DNA of 64,000 bases, taken from Rhodosorus marinus (Eukaryota > Rhodophyta > Stylonematophyceae > Stylonematales > Stylonemataceae). Under the pieces are notes generated by a model, which had not been told where the DNA came from, did no database searches, and was given only the letters and a program-made list of their open reading frames with translations. The stretch lies in the NCBI GenBank assembly GCA_029953675.1, contig JAMWBK010000004.1, positions 2,294,001 through 2,358,000 on the forward strand. Reading direction: 5' to 3'. Shown piece by piece: positions 45,747 through 55,619 of the stretch (position 1 is its first letter; the number at the start of each line of letters is the position of its first letter). The position numbers and the translations under genes were made by a program.

Positions 45747-46814
45747 ATGGTTGGCAGTGTTTGGGATAGTGTGGCGTTTGCTAGCCGTGGGGCGGCAAGC
45801 TCGACGGCGATGGGGGGATCATCTGTGACGGGCATGGCTGTAGCGATGAGCTCGATGATGGAGCGTCCGGATATTGTTGCTGCGGCGGCGAAGGAGGGTA
45901 AGCCGAAGTCTTCCCCGAAGGCCTTCATGATGGATCTTGCCGCGGGTGGTGTCGCGGGAGGAATCTCGAAGACTCTCGTCGCCCCAATTGAGCGCGTCAA
46001 GTTGCTGCTTCAAACCCAGGACGCAAATCCGAGGATCAAGTCCGGAGAAATCGCAAGGTACACGGGTATCGTCGATTGCTTCAGCCGTGTCGCCAAGGAA
46101 CAAGGAGTCTCATCTTTCTGGAGAGGAAATCTTGCAAACGTCATCCGATACTTTCCCACGCAGGCGTTCAACTTTGCCTTCAAGGATACTTTCAAGAACA
46201 TGTTCCCGAAATACGATCCCAAGACCCAATTCTGGCCTTTCTTCGGTACAAATCTGGCATCTGGAGGCGCCGCAGGTGCTTCTTCGCTCTTGATCGTGTA
46301 TCCTCTGGATTTCGCCCGTACTCGTCTCGCTGCTGATGTCGGCAAGGGCAAAGAGCGTGAGTTTACCGGCCTGTTGGATTGTCTCTCAAAGATCGCGAAG
46401 CGCTCCGGCTACTTTTCGCTCTACCAAGGGTTCGGAGTATCAGTCCAGGGAATCATTGTCTACCGCGGTGCATATTTCGGATTATTCGATACTATGAAGG
46501 GACTCCTGTTCGAAAACGAAAAGGAAGCCAACATTCTCGCCAAGTGGCTCGTCGCCCAACTCGTTACCACTGCAGCCGGAGTCCTTTCGTATCCGTTTGA
46601 CACTGTCAGGAGGAGACTTATGATGCAGTCCGGAGCCAAGGAGAAGATGTACAACGGAACTCTTGACGCCTGGCGTAAGATTGCAGCGAACGAAGGCATC
46701 GGTGCATTCTTCAAGGGTGCCCTTTCCAACGTTCTTCGTGGAGCCGGAGGAGCCCTCGTCCTCGTCATGTACGATGAAATGAAGAAGGTTATCGACGAAA
46801 AGTTTTTGGTTTAA
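45747..46814 (+). CDS. Mitochondrial ADP/ATP carrier (adenine nucleotide translocator)
   Basis: A single exon of 355 residues from the ATG at 45747. Three mitochondrial-carrier repeats are present with motifs [20 protein letters not shown] and [11 protein letters not shown]. The RRRLMM sequence replaces the canonical RRRMMM signature of ADP/ATP carriers, a conservative Met-to-Leu change. Six membrane helices are expected in the inner mitochondrial membrane, exchanging ADP for ATP. An N-terminal extension of about 60 residues rich in Ala, Ser, Gly and Met precedes the first repeat, longer than in animals and comparable to plant carriers. The codons are GC-ending, which fits high expression. 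A run of A follows the stop. Confidence 0.96.
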   Translation: MVGSVWDSVAFASRGAASSTAMGGSSVTGMAVAMSSMMERPDIVAAAAKEGKPKSSPKAFMMDLAAGGVAGGISKTLVAPIERVKLLLQTQDANPRIKSGEIARYTGIVDCFSRVAKEQGVSSFWRGNLANVIRYFPTQAFNFAFKDTFKNMFPKYDPKTQFWPFFGTNLASGGAAGASSLLIVYPLDFARTRLAADVGKGKEREFTGLLDCLSKIAKRSGYFSLYQGFGVSVQGIIVYRGAYFGLFDTMKGLLFENEKEANILAKWLVAQLVTTAAGVLSYPFDTVRRRLMMQSGAKEKMYNGTLDAWRKIAANEGIGAFFKGALSNVLRGAGGALVLVMYDEMKKVIDEKFLV

Positions 46815-47896
46815 GCAGATGAGCCATGGAGCCTCGGCTCCGGGAAAAAAAAATAAAAAGCTATTTTCTCCACTCAAAAACGAAAACATCACGACCTCCG
46901 TGCCTCTTGTTCGGCCGCCGAATGGGTCGACAGTTAGTTTGTCGGAAAGATTCGAAACGCTGCAGGGCAGTCAACTTGCAAGCTTTTCTGACGAGCGTCC
47001 TCCTCATCAGAATTGGGCAGTAGAAGCCATCCTGTCATCTTGCAAGTCCAGCTAAAAGCGTCCCGCGAACAGATCGTCCAGTTTTCCGAATCCTTACGTG
47101 GCGATTTCGACGGTTACACCGCCAACGGAGTTTTCGCGAACTCGACAACTATTATAACCCACCCCCTTCTAATAGTACCAGCAACTAAAGTTCTTTAAAT
47201 ATAGAAACTAAAAAAGACTTAACACGCAGGGTTGGAACCTACCCCCTCAGAGTTAAAGATTGTTTTGAATTGAATGGGGATGGTAGTTGCTGTCGCACGC
47301 GGGGTTTGCGTGCGCGTCCGGTTCATGTTGGTCATGGCGATGGCATGCTATGATCATGAGCGCCGTTTCGTTGTCCAAAATTGGCTGTTCATCGGCGAGA
47401 AAGCTGAAGGAATAAGCGCTTGAGAGTTACAACAGTTCTACCTGCTCGGAGTTATCGTAAAACGGACTCATGTCCTCCACGTTGCAAACTGGCTTAGGAC
47501 CTCTGCCGGATGAAACAGCCTACACATCCGCAAAAAACAGACGTGCGCTGTGGCGAGAAGAGCTGCTTCTGTTTTGATGTACAAGGCAAGATTTGTATTG
47601 GTACATTTGTTTTTATCTGGACGCGGTCCGGAGGATCCCATCTCAAGAAGATAAACTTGCGAAGTCGCAGATGGACACTTTGAAGATTAAGGTTTTGACG
47701 CCATGGTTGAAGATGTATTAGTGTGCTTCGACAGAACATCGGCCCTTCGCAACGGTCACGAGGGAGCACCCTAACAACAGACGTGTGAGTTCATATTTCG
47801 GAGCAGACGCGTCTCCTCTTTGTGATCGGTTCCAGTATATGCATAGTCAAAGAGCACATCGATATTTGATCCTTACAACAAGTTTCACCGTCAAGC
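46815..47896. other. Intergenic, 1.1 kb, no supported gene
   Basis: Between the convergent ADP/ATP carrier and Rab7 genes. Short frames only; nothing recognisable. Confidence 0.55.
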
Positions 47897-48824
47897 TTAA
47901 CAATTACACTGCTCCTCCGCGGGTTTTCTATTGATCTCAACAGTTTCCGGCAGAATACTGCAATTGCAAACGGAGACGCTGGTTAGATGTCGGCTAAACC
48001 ATCTAAGATTGCGGAGTATGCGAGTGGTCCAAAAACTGTAAGCTGGTGGTGAAACTCACAATTCTTCCTCCTCCTCACCACGTTTCACTGCACTTCGGGC
48101 CACCGTCTCAAAAGCGAGGTCAATGTTTATGTTGTCAGCAGCGCTAGTTTCAAAATGAGTAAGTCCCCCCTTTTGCAAACACCACTGCTGTGCTTTCTTC
48201 TGTGAGACCGCACGCGGTCTACTGATCAAGTCAATCTTGTTCCCAAGGACAACAAAGGGAAATGTGTCTGGGTCTCGTGGGTTAGCGGAAACGATGAATT
48301 CCTGTCTCCAAGCATCAAGGCCCTAGGTCAAAGATTATTTCAAAAAATGATCATGAGGGACTATTGACAAAAACCTGCGCAGTACTCGTTATCACTGCAA
48401 CCATCCATTCTAGAATTCGATTGCTGGCGCACCTCAAAACTTCTAGCGTCGGTGACATCATAAACCAGTAGGACACCGTCCGCTCCTCTGTAAAAGGCGG
48501 CACCCAAACTCTGGTATCGTTCCTGACCAGCAGTATCCCATATCTGAAGAGGGACTGGCTTATCATCGATTATCACATCCATTGAGAGAAAATCGGCGCC
48601 AATTGTCGCCTTGTACTGCTGCGAAAAACTGTGCCTTACATAGCGCTCCAGAATCGAGGTTTTCCCGACTCTATCCCCACACCAAGAACAAGCAAAGAAA
48701 AACGCGGGAATACAAGGCACTAAGTAAGCTTCTGGCGAACATCAATTGCGTTTCTTCAAGATTGGTTTGCGTACCCACTCTCCCCGAGAATGATCACCTT
48801 CAACAACTTTGTGCGTTCGGGCAT
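47897..48824 (-). CDS. Rab7-type small GTPase
   Basis: Four exons: 48824-48775, 48670-48433, 48322-48060 and 47957-47897, with consistent phases, 203 residues. GTP-binding motifs: GESGVGKTS (G1, split by intron 1), YKATIGADF (switch I), [11 protein letters not shown] (G3), VLGNKIDL (G4) and FETSA (G5). The C-terminus ends CNC, a double-prenylation motif. The switch and the [20 protein letters not shown] region match Rab7, the late-endosome/vacuole Rab. In other eukaryotes Rab7 recruits HOPS, whose VPS33 subunit is encoded 5 kb away. Start chosen at [14 protein letters not shown]. Confidence 0.93.
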
Positions 48825-49793
48825 TTCATCAACTGTCCCCCTCCAAGCGTCGATAACCAAAAAACAAACAATAAAAACCAAACCACAAGCTCGTGCACCA
48901 AACCTTACAACCCCGCTGCTCACTGCGAGAGTCCGGGTACTATCAAAAACCACAACTCTAAATTCGTCCAGGAAAAAAAAGAAAAAGACGGGTGTCCTTG
49001 GCACACACTACTCTAAACCAACCCCAACCAAGCCCTAAAAACAGGCACTCCACAGAGCTTCTCACCGATCAGCTTATGATCCTTGGACAACTAACAGTTG
49101 CTACAATAGAATTAAAGCTAGTTACTTCAAAGGGCATATACCTTCTTTGAAATGATCCACACTTCCACACCCCTCGCTTTCCTTCCTCCTCAGAGCGAAC
49201 TCTCCAATTTGTTCCCCCTCCCCATTCCCCCATCACAACCCCATCGCCATCTACATTGAAAAAGGGTAACATCCCGCAAACGAAAAACCCACACCCCAAA
49301 CGGAAAATGGCTACGAAAAGATTTCCAAAAACTAATTTTATAATGACTGATTATACTTAATTGATTGTATGCGTTCATGAATTCATATTTTCTTAGTCAA
49401 TAAATGACTGAATAGATGAATATATTTCGGATTTTCTTAGATTCTTGCCCAATCGCTATTGGGGATTGTGATTTGTTTTATATTTCATTTTATTCAGCAA
49501 GCACCCCCCGGACTTTTTGGGGGGCGTTTTCAGGTGCGACTGGCGGAGGAGCGGTTTCGAGAGGCACAGCCGGTTTAGGTTTGATGAGTGAAGAGGCTTT
49601 CAAAACGCTCTGTGTTTTTATACACGGATCGTCCCGCCTTCCGCATCAACTTGCATGGGTTGGTTCCGTCGCATGCGCGTAAACACCACGCGGAAACGCT
49701 TCGGGACGCTTAGTGGTCGACATGGTGGATATCCCAGGAGCGTCTGTGTCGTAATCGAGGCGCACGGCGGCGTTGACTGTCCATTCTTGACAA
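48825..49793. other. Intergenic, no supported gene
   Basis: Low-complexity C/A-rich DNA upstream of Rab7 (to about 49300), then AT-rich. Weak plus-strand frames at 49416-49790 may contain 5' exons of the next feature but could not be joined. Confidence 0.45.
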
Positions 49794-50102
49794 TTGATTC
49801 TCTCGCGGCCTTCATGGGGGACTCTCAAGCAGTCTCCAAACTCGGCCGAAATCGAGAGCTGCGCCGTTCGCTGGTTCTACGTTCGCCGGTATCTCGGTGT
49901 CATTTCAACGCACTTTTCTGCTAGACATGAGAACCACCGCTGCTCAGCAGGTCATCGACACTGCTTGTGCCTTCATGCACAAACATCTTCCCGTCTACGA
50001 CGCACTTTCTGCTACAAGGAGGGACGCTGTACAACATCTCTGGGATTTCCCGGAGCTCATTTCTTTCTCCAACACCATGGACTACTCGCCTTCAACGTAT
50101 AG
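49794..50102 (+). CDS. Putative small gene overlapping the 3' end of SPT5
   Basis: Two overlapping plus-strand frames look coding. One reads SAEIESCAVRWFYVRRYLGV. The other, from about 49924, reads MRTTAAQQVIDTACAFMHKH, then LPVYDALSATRRDAVQHLWD, and stays open past 50102 into the antisense of SPT5. They may be exons joined by a short intron. No family recognised. Its 3' end would overlap SPT5, whose stop is at 50082. Alternatively this is a decayed gene. Confidence 0.28.
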   Translation: MILSRPSWGTLKQSPNSAEIESCAVRWFYVRRYLGVISTHFSARHENHRCSAGHRHCLCLHAQTSSRLRRTFCYKEGRCTTSLGFPGAHFFLQHHGLLAFNV

Positions 50103-53100
50103 TTTCCCAAGGTCGCTTAGTGGAAGCACTCGGACATTAGAATCTTCTGAAATATTTTCGAAGCAGACGATGCCTTCGACCATCACGTCGTCTCTTTCGA
50201 CTCCAATAATCGTGCCCGCCTCACCAACCAAGGACGCTTCACCTCTCAGCAAGCAAACTCTGTCGTTCTTCTCAGGAGCGATTGGCTTCAAATCCGAGAA
50301 CGCTATCTCAGTGGTCCCACCTTCTTCAATAAAGTGCACGATGTACCTCGGAGGTTCTGACTCGACAATGAGCTCCTTGATGTAAGCCCGTTTTCCGTCT
50401 TGCTCAATCTCAACATTGACCATGGCCTTGGCCTCTCCAATTCCACTATCCTCTTCCTCAGCTGGAGACTCTGCTTGTGGATCGTAAGGCGTTGACGGCC
50501 CCATCATCGGTGTTGCAGGACTGCGGGCATCCAAGAAGGCGGGGGTTCCAGGGTCCCCTGGTGTTATTGGTGTTCGCGCTTCACGGTAGGCGTAGTCGTC
50601 TAGGCCAGGTGTTGTAGGACCGCGCGGGTTAGCGTCAAATGCACTAGCATTGTGTGCTGGCGTTGTGGGTCTCCAACCTGAATGCCGAAGATAAATATCA
50701 AGCGCAACAGAAGATTTGTAAGGAAAAACTCTCATAATTATGATAAGTTTTCAGAGTCATATCACGCACCGTCCGTGAGCGGCGTCCGGGGCTCATGAGT
50801 GGGATTCGCAAATGAGTTATGGAGCGGGGTTCTGGACCCGCTATCGCCCATCGGAGTACGAGGGCCTAACTGGTCTCGCCGAGGCTCATGCAGCGGTGTC
50901 CGAGAACCAAAGCTGTCATGCAACGGTGTTCGGGAACCAAAGCCATCGTGTAACGGTGTCCTAGAGCCAAAGCTGTCGTGCATTGGAGTTCTGGAACCAA
51001 AGCTGTCGTGCATTGGGGTTCTCGAACCAAAGCCATCACGCATGGGAGTCCTTGATCCGTACGAGTCATGCATAGGAGTTCGGTTGCCGGAAAGCCCCCT
51101 TGAAGCACCGAAGCCTTGACCGCCGAAACCACCTGAGAAGCCACCAGACCCTACGCTGGCATCCTTCGGTATCACAGCTTCCCTTGGAACAGTAACAACC
51201 TTACATATTCCTGTATTGAATTTGCAACGTTTGTTGGTGGTTAGGACCAATTACGGTAGACAATTTCCCAAGACGGGGATAAGCAACACTCTCTTCGCCA
51301 CCTTAGCACTGCACCCCTCAGGAATTCTGAAGCGCACCTTCTAGTTCCACTCGGATCTTGTCGTTTGATGCATCAACAGCTCTTCCTGCATAGCCCTTAT
51401 AGCTACCTGCCTTTATCTTAACTTCCTTCCGTACGATTGGATCCCGCCCACGACCCCGACCACCTCCTCCGAAACCGCCACCGAATGATTTTTGTGGGGC
51501 TTTAAACTGAGGGACACCACCACCGCCAAAACCACCAAAAGACGGTCCCCGCTTCTGTCCTTGGACCACGCACGATCTGGCAGGAGCAACGAGGAGACCG
51601 CAGTTCCGAGTCTCATCCGGGGCCTTCAAGTCGCAGGATGTGAAGAGTTGAGGACGCGTGAGAATACGAGTTCAGAATCTCGACAGGTTTTTCTGCCTGT
51701 TCTCACCTGGAAGAAGATGAAGTTGTCTGCAGTATGCTTCACTACACCGTGTCTGTTTGTGTGCGGTCCTTCAATAACCTTGACCGAGTCGCCCACCGAA
51801 ATAGGATGCCTGGACCTGTCTCCAGGCCGATTACCCCGATCGTTGAGTCTACCCCTGACTTCCTGAACCGACTTAACCACAGCATTGCCGTCTGTGTCCA
51901 AAAGAGTCACGCTATCTCGCGAAACCTTCACCACGACACCTTTGCTCCGAACGTCGGTATTTAAACTGACCAGGTCGAAGAGCTGATACAAGTTGTGACC
52001 AGCTGGAGCTGCGGATAAATCTGCATCCGAGGTGAGGTTCGAAGCCAAGACCTGCCAGAGTGCACAGACAATGGTCAGGACCCTCGGTATGGGCACACTG
52101 CGAACCTTGGAACATACCTTCAATTCTTCCTTTGAAACATCATTGAACAAAACAACGATTTCCCCTTCGACTTTTACGACGGTTCCAGAGTCACCAGCAT
52201 ACCGACCGCTGTTCACCTTCAACGTGTCTCCTATCTTGAAGCTCTTCGTGAGGTCCCCCTTCTCACAGGTTACTGGCTCGGGGAGCTCCTTGGCAGTCAC
52301 GACGACATACTCCCCTTCAACTGACTTGACAGATCCTCGCAACCCCTTGAGGTCTCCACGAATGAACAGCACTGAATCGCCGGGGAAAAAGCTAATCTTC
52401 CGTTGGCGAGCAATAGAAGATAGGTTTAATGGGACGGCCGGGGCTTCAGCTTCAAGTTCCTCGATCTCAGTCCTCATTCTCTGCTCCGCGGTCTGAAACA
52501 GTTCCAGTTCCTCTATTTGCGGCTGCAAAAGCATAGAAAAATTTTCTTTTTTGTAAGCAACATTCGCCATAGCAAAATAAATACCCACGGAGTGGCACGC
52601 CAACGGCGAGTCGCATACCTCTTGAATGTCAGTGTCGAGCTGCCTCGCGGAAATCCTTTTGTACAACATGCCGTAGGCGAAAGTTTGCCCTTTCCATACT
52701 TCGGACCTCTCACCGGTGTATGTGTCACTTTTCTCTTCAACGTAGGTCTCACTTAGCCTTTCCGCCTCTTCTCGTTCGAAGAGCTTCTGCGGTGGCCTGC
52801 TCTTCAAGTTTTCGTCGTTGAAGGGTTTGGAGCTAGCGTAATTGATTCGCGGAATCAGTCGCAATGTGACAGAGCCTGAAGCAAAATTCATGCAATCGTT
52901 CCCACTCTCTCAGTACGCGTCAGTCGCGAGAAAGAAAAAAACCAGAGACCAGTCGCTGCAGGAATTAATCGAAGTCGTAGCGTGCCTCGCGTACCGTCTC
53001 CGCGCCCTTCATGGACTTCATAAACTTGACCAAGGTCGCCCGTATATAATCCACGATTCACTCGAACCCAGTCGCCGATCTTTGTCTTCTCTTTTGTCGT

Positions 53101-54120
53101 AGCCACGTGCATGGCCTCCGTCATCTCGTTAAGTGGGACGAGCTGCATATCCTTCTCAATCATGACGTTAAGACCTGGAGACCAAGAGAAGGGTCAAAAG
53201 ACGACGCTTAATACATCCCCTGATTTTCCTCTGAAGAGAATCAGCCCTTCCGTTTTCTCACCTCTAATTGCGTTCTTCACAGACTCAGCTTTGTACGCTT
53301 CAACATATATTGCCCCTTTTATATGTGCAGGTGCGACAGCAGCAGTGATGCCGATGTTCTGCCCTTTCTTCAGAAAGTTGGAGTGCTTCTGAAGCAGTCT
53401 GATGACTGCCTCCCGCTCCCTACCGATCCGACATTTAACGTAGAAGAGCTTTGCATCTTGGGCTGTGGGTTGCAAGCTCTCTTGCTCGATTCCTAGTGAA
53501 CACCGTGAGCAACAGTGAGTTTCAGAGCTTCGAGATCTAGCTAGCATGCAATCCACGAGACCTTCAACGAACCTGTTGTCTGCAATTCGTCATCCGAGCC
53601 AACCTCTCGAACCTCGCGCTGACCGCCGTATCTTCTCTCTACGTACTCCTGAATATCTTCAGCATCTCTCTGAAGCAAGTCTCCTTGCCTCATCCGCTGC
53701 TGACGGGCAGATTTATCAACTTCATCCTGTGCGGCTTCAGCTTCGACCTCCTCATCGTCGATGAGATCATGTAAATCTCCGTCATCCTCATCGTCGTCAT
53801 CTTCTTCATCGTCCTCCTCGGCCTCGTCATCAACGAACATTCTCATGCGCTTGCGATGCGCTGTTTTACAACAAAACAACAAACCAAAGTCCTTGGTCAG
53901 TCCATCACTAGCTTACAATAGTGGAGCATGGTTGCGACTATTCGAAAAACAAGTCTCTTCGAAGGGGATAAAACATGGCCGGAAAAAAACCGCCTAGAGT
54001 TTCAAACACCGCCAAAACGCACGGAGCAAGTGCTTTCATGGGGCTGTACTTACGGTTCTCATCCTCGTCCTCCTCTTCCTCTTCCTCGTCATCTCGTCTC
54101 TTCGCTCCTCCTCTCCCCAT
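50082..54120 (-). CDS. SPT5: Transcription elongation factor SPT5
   Basis: Ten exons: 54120-54054, 53860-53573, 53492-53262, 53174-52995, 52875-52619, 52522-52118, 52051-51707, 51623-51338, 51210-50770 and 50677-50082. All phases agree and give 1031 residues. The acidic N-terminus is followed by the NGN domain that binds SPT4 ([15 protein letters not shown] ... [16 protein letters not shown]), then several KOW domains (for example [19 protein letters not shown] and [20 protein letters not shown]). A Gly-rich linker and a C-terminal repeat region follow, with near-perfect decapeptides [20 protein letters not shown], then looser TP motifs, then a final KOW-like domain. SPT5 clamps RNA polymerase II, and CTR Thr-Pro sites are P-TEFb kinase targets in other eukaryotes. 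Confidence 0.96.
50878..51084. repeat. 30-bp in-frame coding repeat of the SPT5 C-terminal region
   Basis: At least six tandem 30-bp units on the minus strand encode GSRTP(M/L)(H/R)D(S/G)F. Copies differ mainly at third codon positions and at M/L and S/G swaps. Tandem structure at DNA level suggests expansion by slippage or unequal exchange. Confidence 0.9.
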
Positions 54121-54651
54121 CTTTCCTCAATTCCCAAAGAAAGTACTCCGCAAGAAAAATCACCACACCCCTCTCAGATCAGAACAGATTTTCCAACAAC
54201 CGTATTGCTTACCCTTGCGATTACCAACAACGCAAAATTTCATCTTCGGAGCTGAACTGATCTACCCATCGCCTCCTCTACCTCCACGTGCCGATCCCCC
54301 TCCGAACTCACCCCAGCCGATCATGGAAGCGCATGGCTTCTCAGAAACAGATCCAAAACGGAACCCTGCTTAAAAGCACCCTGAAGCATTTCCGGAGTCG
54401 AGTAATTTCCGTCCATGACTCATGTCTACCCCCTCCTCATCCAGTGACATGAACACGCAAATCAAACAAAAATTTACCCTCTACGCCGTGTCACTCCAAG
54501 TGAATATATATTTAATTAATATTCACTAATTGAAGAATTTCGCAGTTAGTTGCTCGAATACAACGCCTGGTGAGGTTTCCTATTTCTTTCTTGTTCACCG
54601 CAATAAGTTCTCCCAGGCGTGGGTGTGTCGTGGGGAAAGAAACACATTTGG
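54121..54651. other. Intergenic, no supported gene
   Basis: SPT5 upstream region; C/A-rich then AT-rich near 54500-54530. Confidence 0.5.
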
Positions 54652-54919
54652 CTAGATGTTAGATTTCTTCTGCTTCTTTACAGGTTTTTTGGTTCTGCAC
54701 TTCGCGGATATTGAAAAAACAATATTTTCTATTCTAACAGGCTGTCCTAATGGTGACTTTGATGCAGCGATGGAGAACTTCATAGATAACCACTTTGGGA
54801 GGTTCCTCCAATGAGAGTTTGAGAGAACCTGACGAGGTACAAACGACAGGCGCACTCGTACAAACGTGCTCGCTACAATATGCCACTATGAATCTTCGCA
54901 CCATCATGGAGCACGTCAT
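54652..54919 (-). CDS. Unrecognised small gene or 3' exons with a basic tail
   Basis: One frame (54919-54734) reads RRFIVAYCSEHVCTSAPVV and LSLEEPPKVVIYEVLHRCIK. Another ends RTKKPVKKQKKSNI at the stop at 54652. They could be joined through a donor near 54740 and an acceptor near 54700, giving a protein with a Lys-rich tail that could be a nuclear or RNA-binding signal. No domain recognised. It is probably the 3' end of a gene whose 5' exons lie in 54930-55190. Confidence 0.33.
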
Positions 54920-55197
54920 TTAGTAGAAGCTTCTTTTGACACAAATTACAGACCGTAGAAACTGCCGAGGATGACAAAGACTGGCATATGTCCCACAAAA
55001 GGGCACGCCTCCACCGTCGTCTTTCGTTCATGTTGTTCCCAGCAGCTCTGCGGTCAAACTTTGTACAACGAGCCGGGACTTGAAACTAGCGGTAATTATC
55101 AATCACATATGCACGATGTCGACAGCCGTTGTCCCAAAAACGTCTGACCAGAAACCCTCAGATAACCTAGAATGAGATAAAATCCGCATGGGTACTC

Positions 55198-55619
55198 TCA
55201 CTCGTCCTCCCTCTTAAGAAGCGATTCTCTTCTTTGCAGCTTTCGCGAAGCTTCAAAAACGGCCTTGTATACTTCACAAACTGAGTCTGCCTTCTCGCTA
55301 TCTGCACAACTGGCTTTCAATTTAGACAATATGAGCTCTTCTCTCCAGGGGACATAAACCTGCGGAGGGATAAGTTCTAGGTTAGCAATGCTTTCCGCAA
55401 CCAGCGGCCACTCATGACACTTACTTCCTCGTTCGACGCCATTTTTGCTTTTCCAATGGCAAGCGATAGAGCAAATCGTTTTTGCAAGGATTCCACAATC
55501 TGCTGATCAATTCTATCGATCTCCTCCCGCATCAAGTTCACCGCCACATGGTTACTGTCCACACCGGGACGGGGCGAAACAAGGGGTTCTCCGTTCTGCC
55601 CATTGGCCACAACTAAAGC
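55198..55619 (-). CDS. Chorismate mutase, AroQ type (3' exons)
   Basis: Two exons, 55619-55425 (65 codons, phase 0) and 55359-55198 (54 codons with stop), make the whole mutase domain. MREEIDRIDQQIVESLQKRF, then LSLAIGKAKMASNEE, then across the junction VYVPWREELILSKLKAS and YKAVFEASRKLQRRE. This is the AroQ helix order with the R-E-E-I-D start, the K of IGKAK, and the C-terminal helix. The enzyme converts chorismate to prephenate for Phe and Tyr synthesis. The domain is the short bacterial-like form rather than the roughly 250-residue form of yeast and plants, and no prephenate dehydratase is fused. A 5' exon with start and probable plastid leader is expected upstream but not found. Sequence before the domain (ALVVANGQNGEPLVSPRPG) is spacer. 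Confidence 0.78.
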
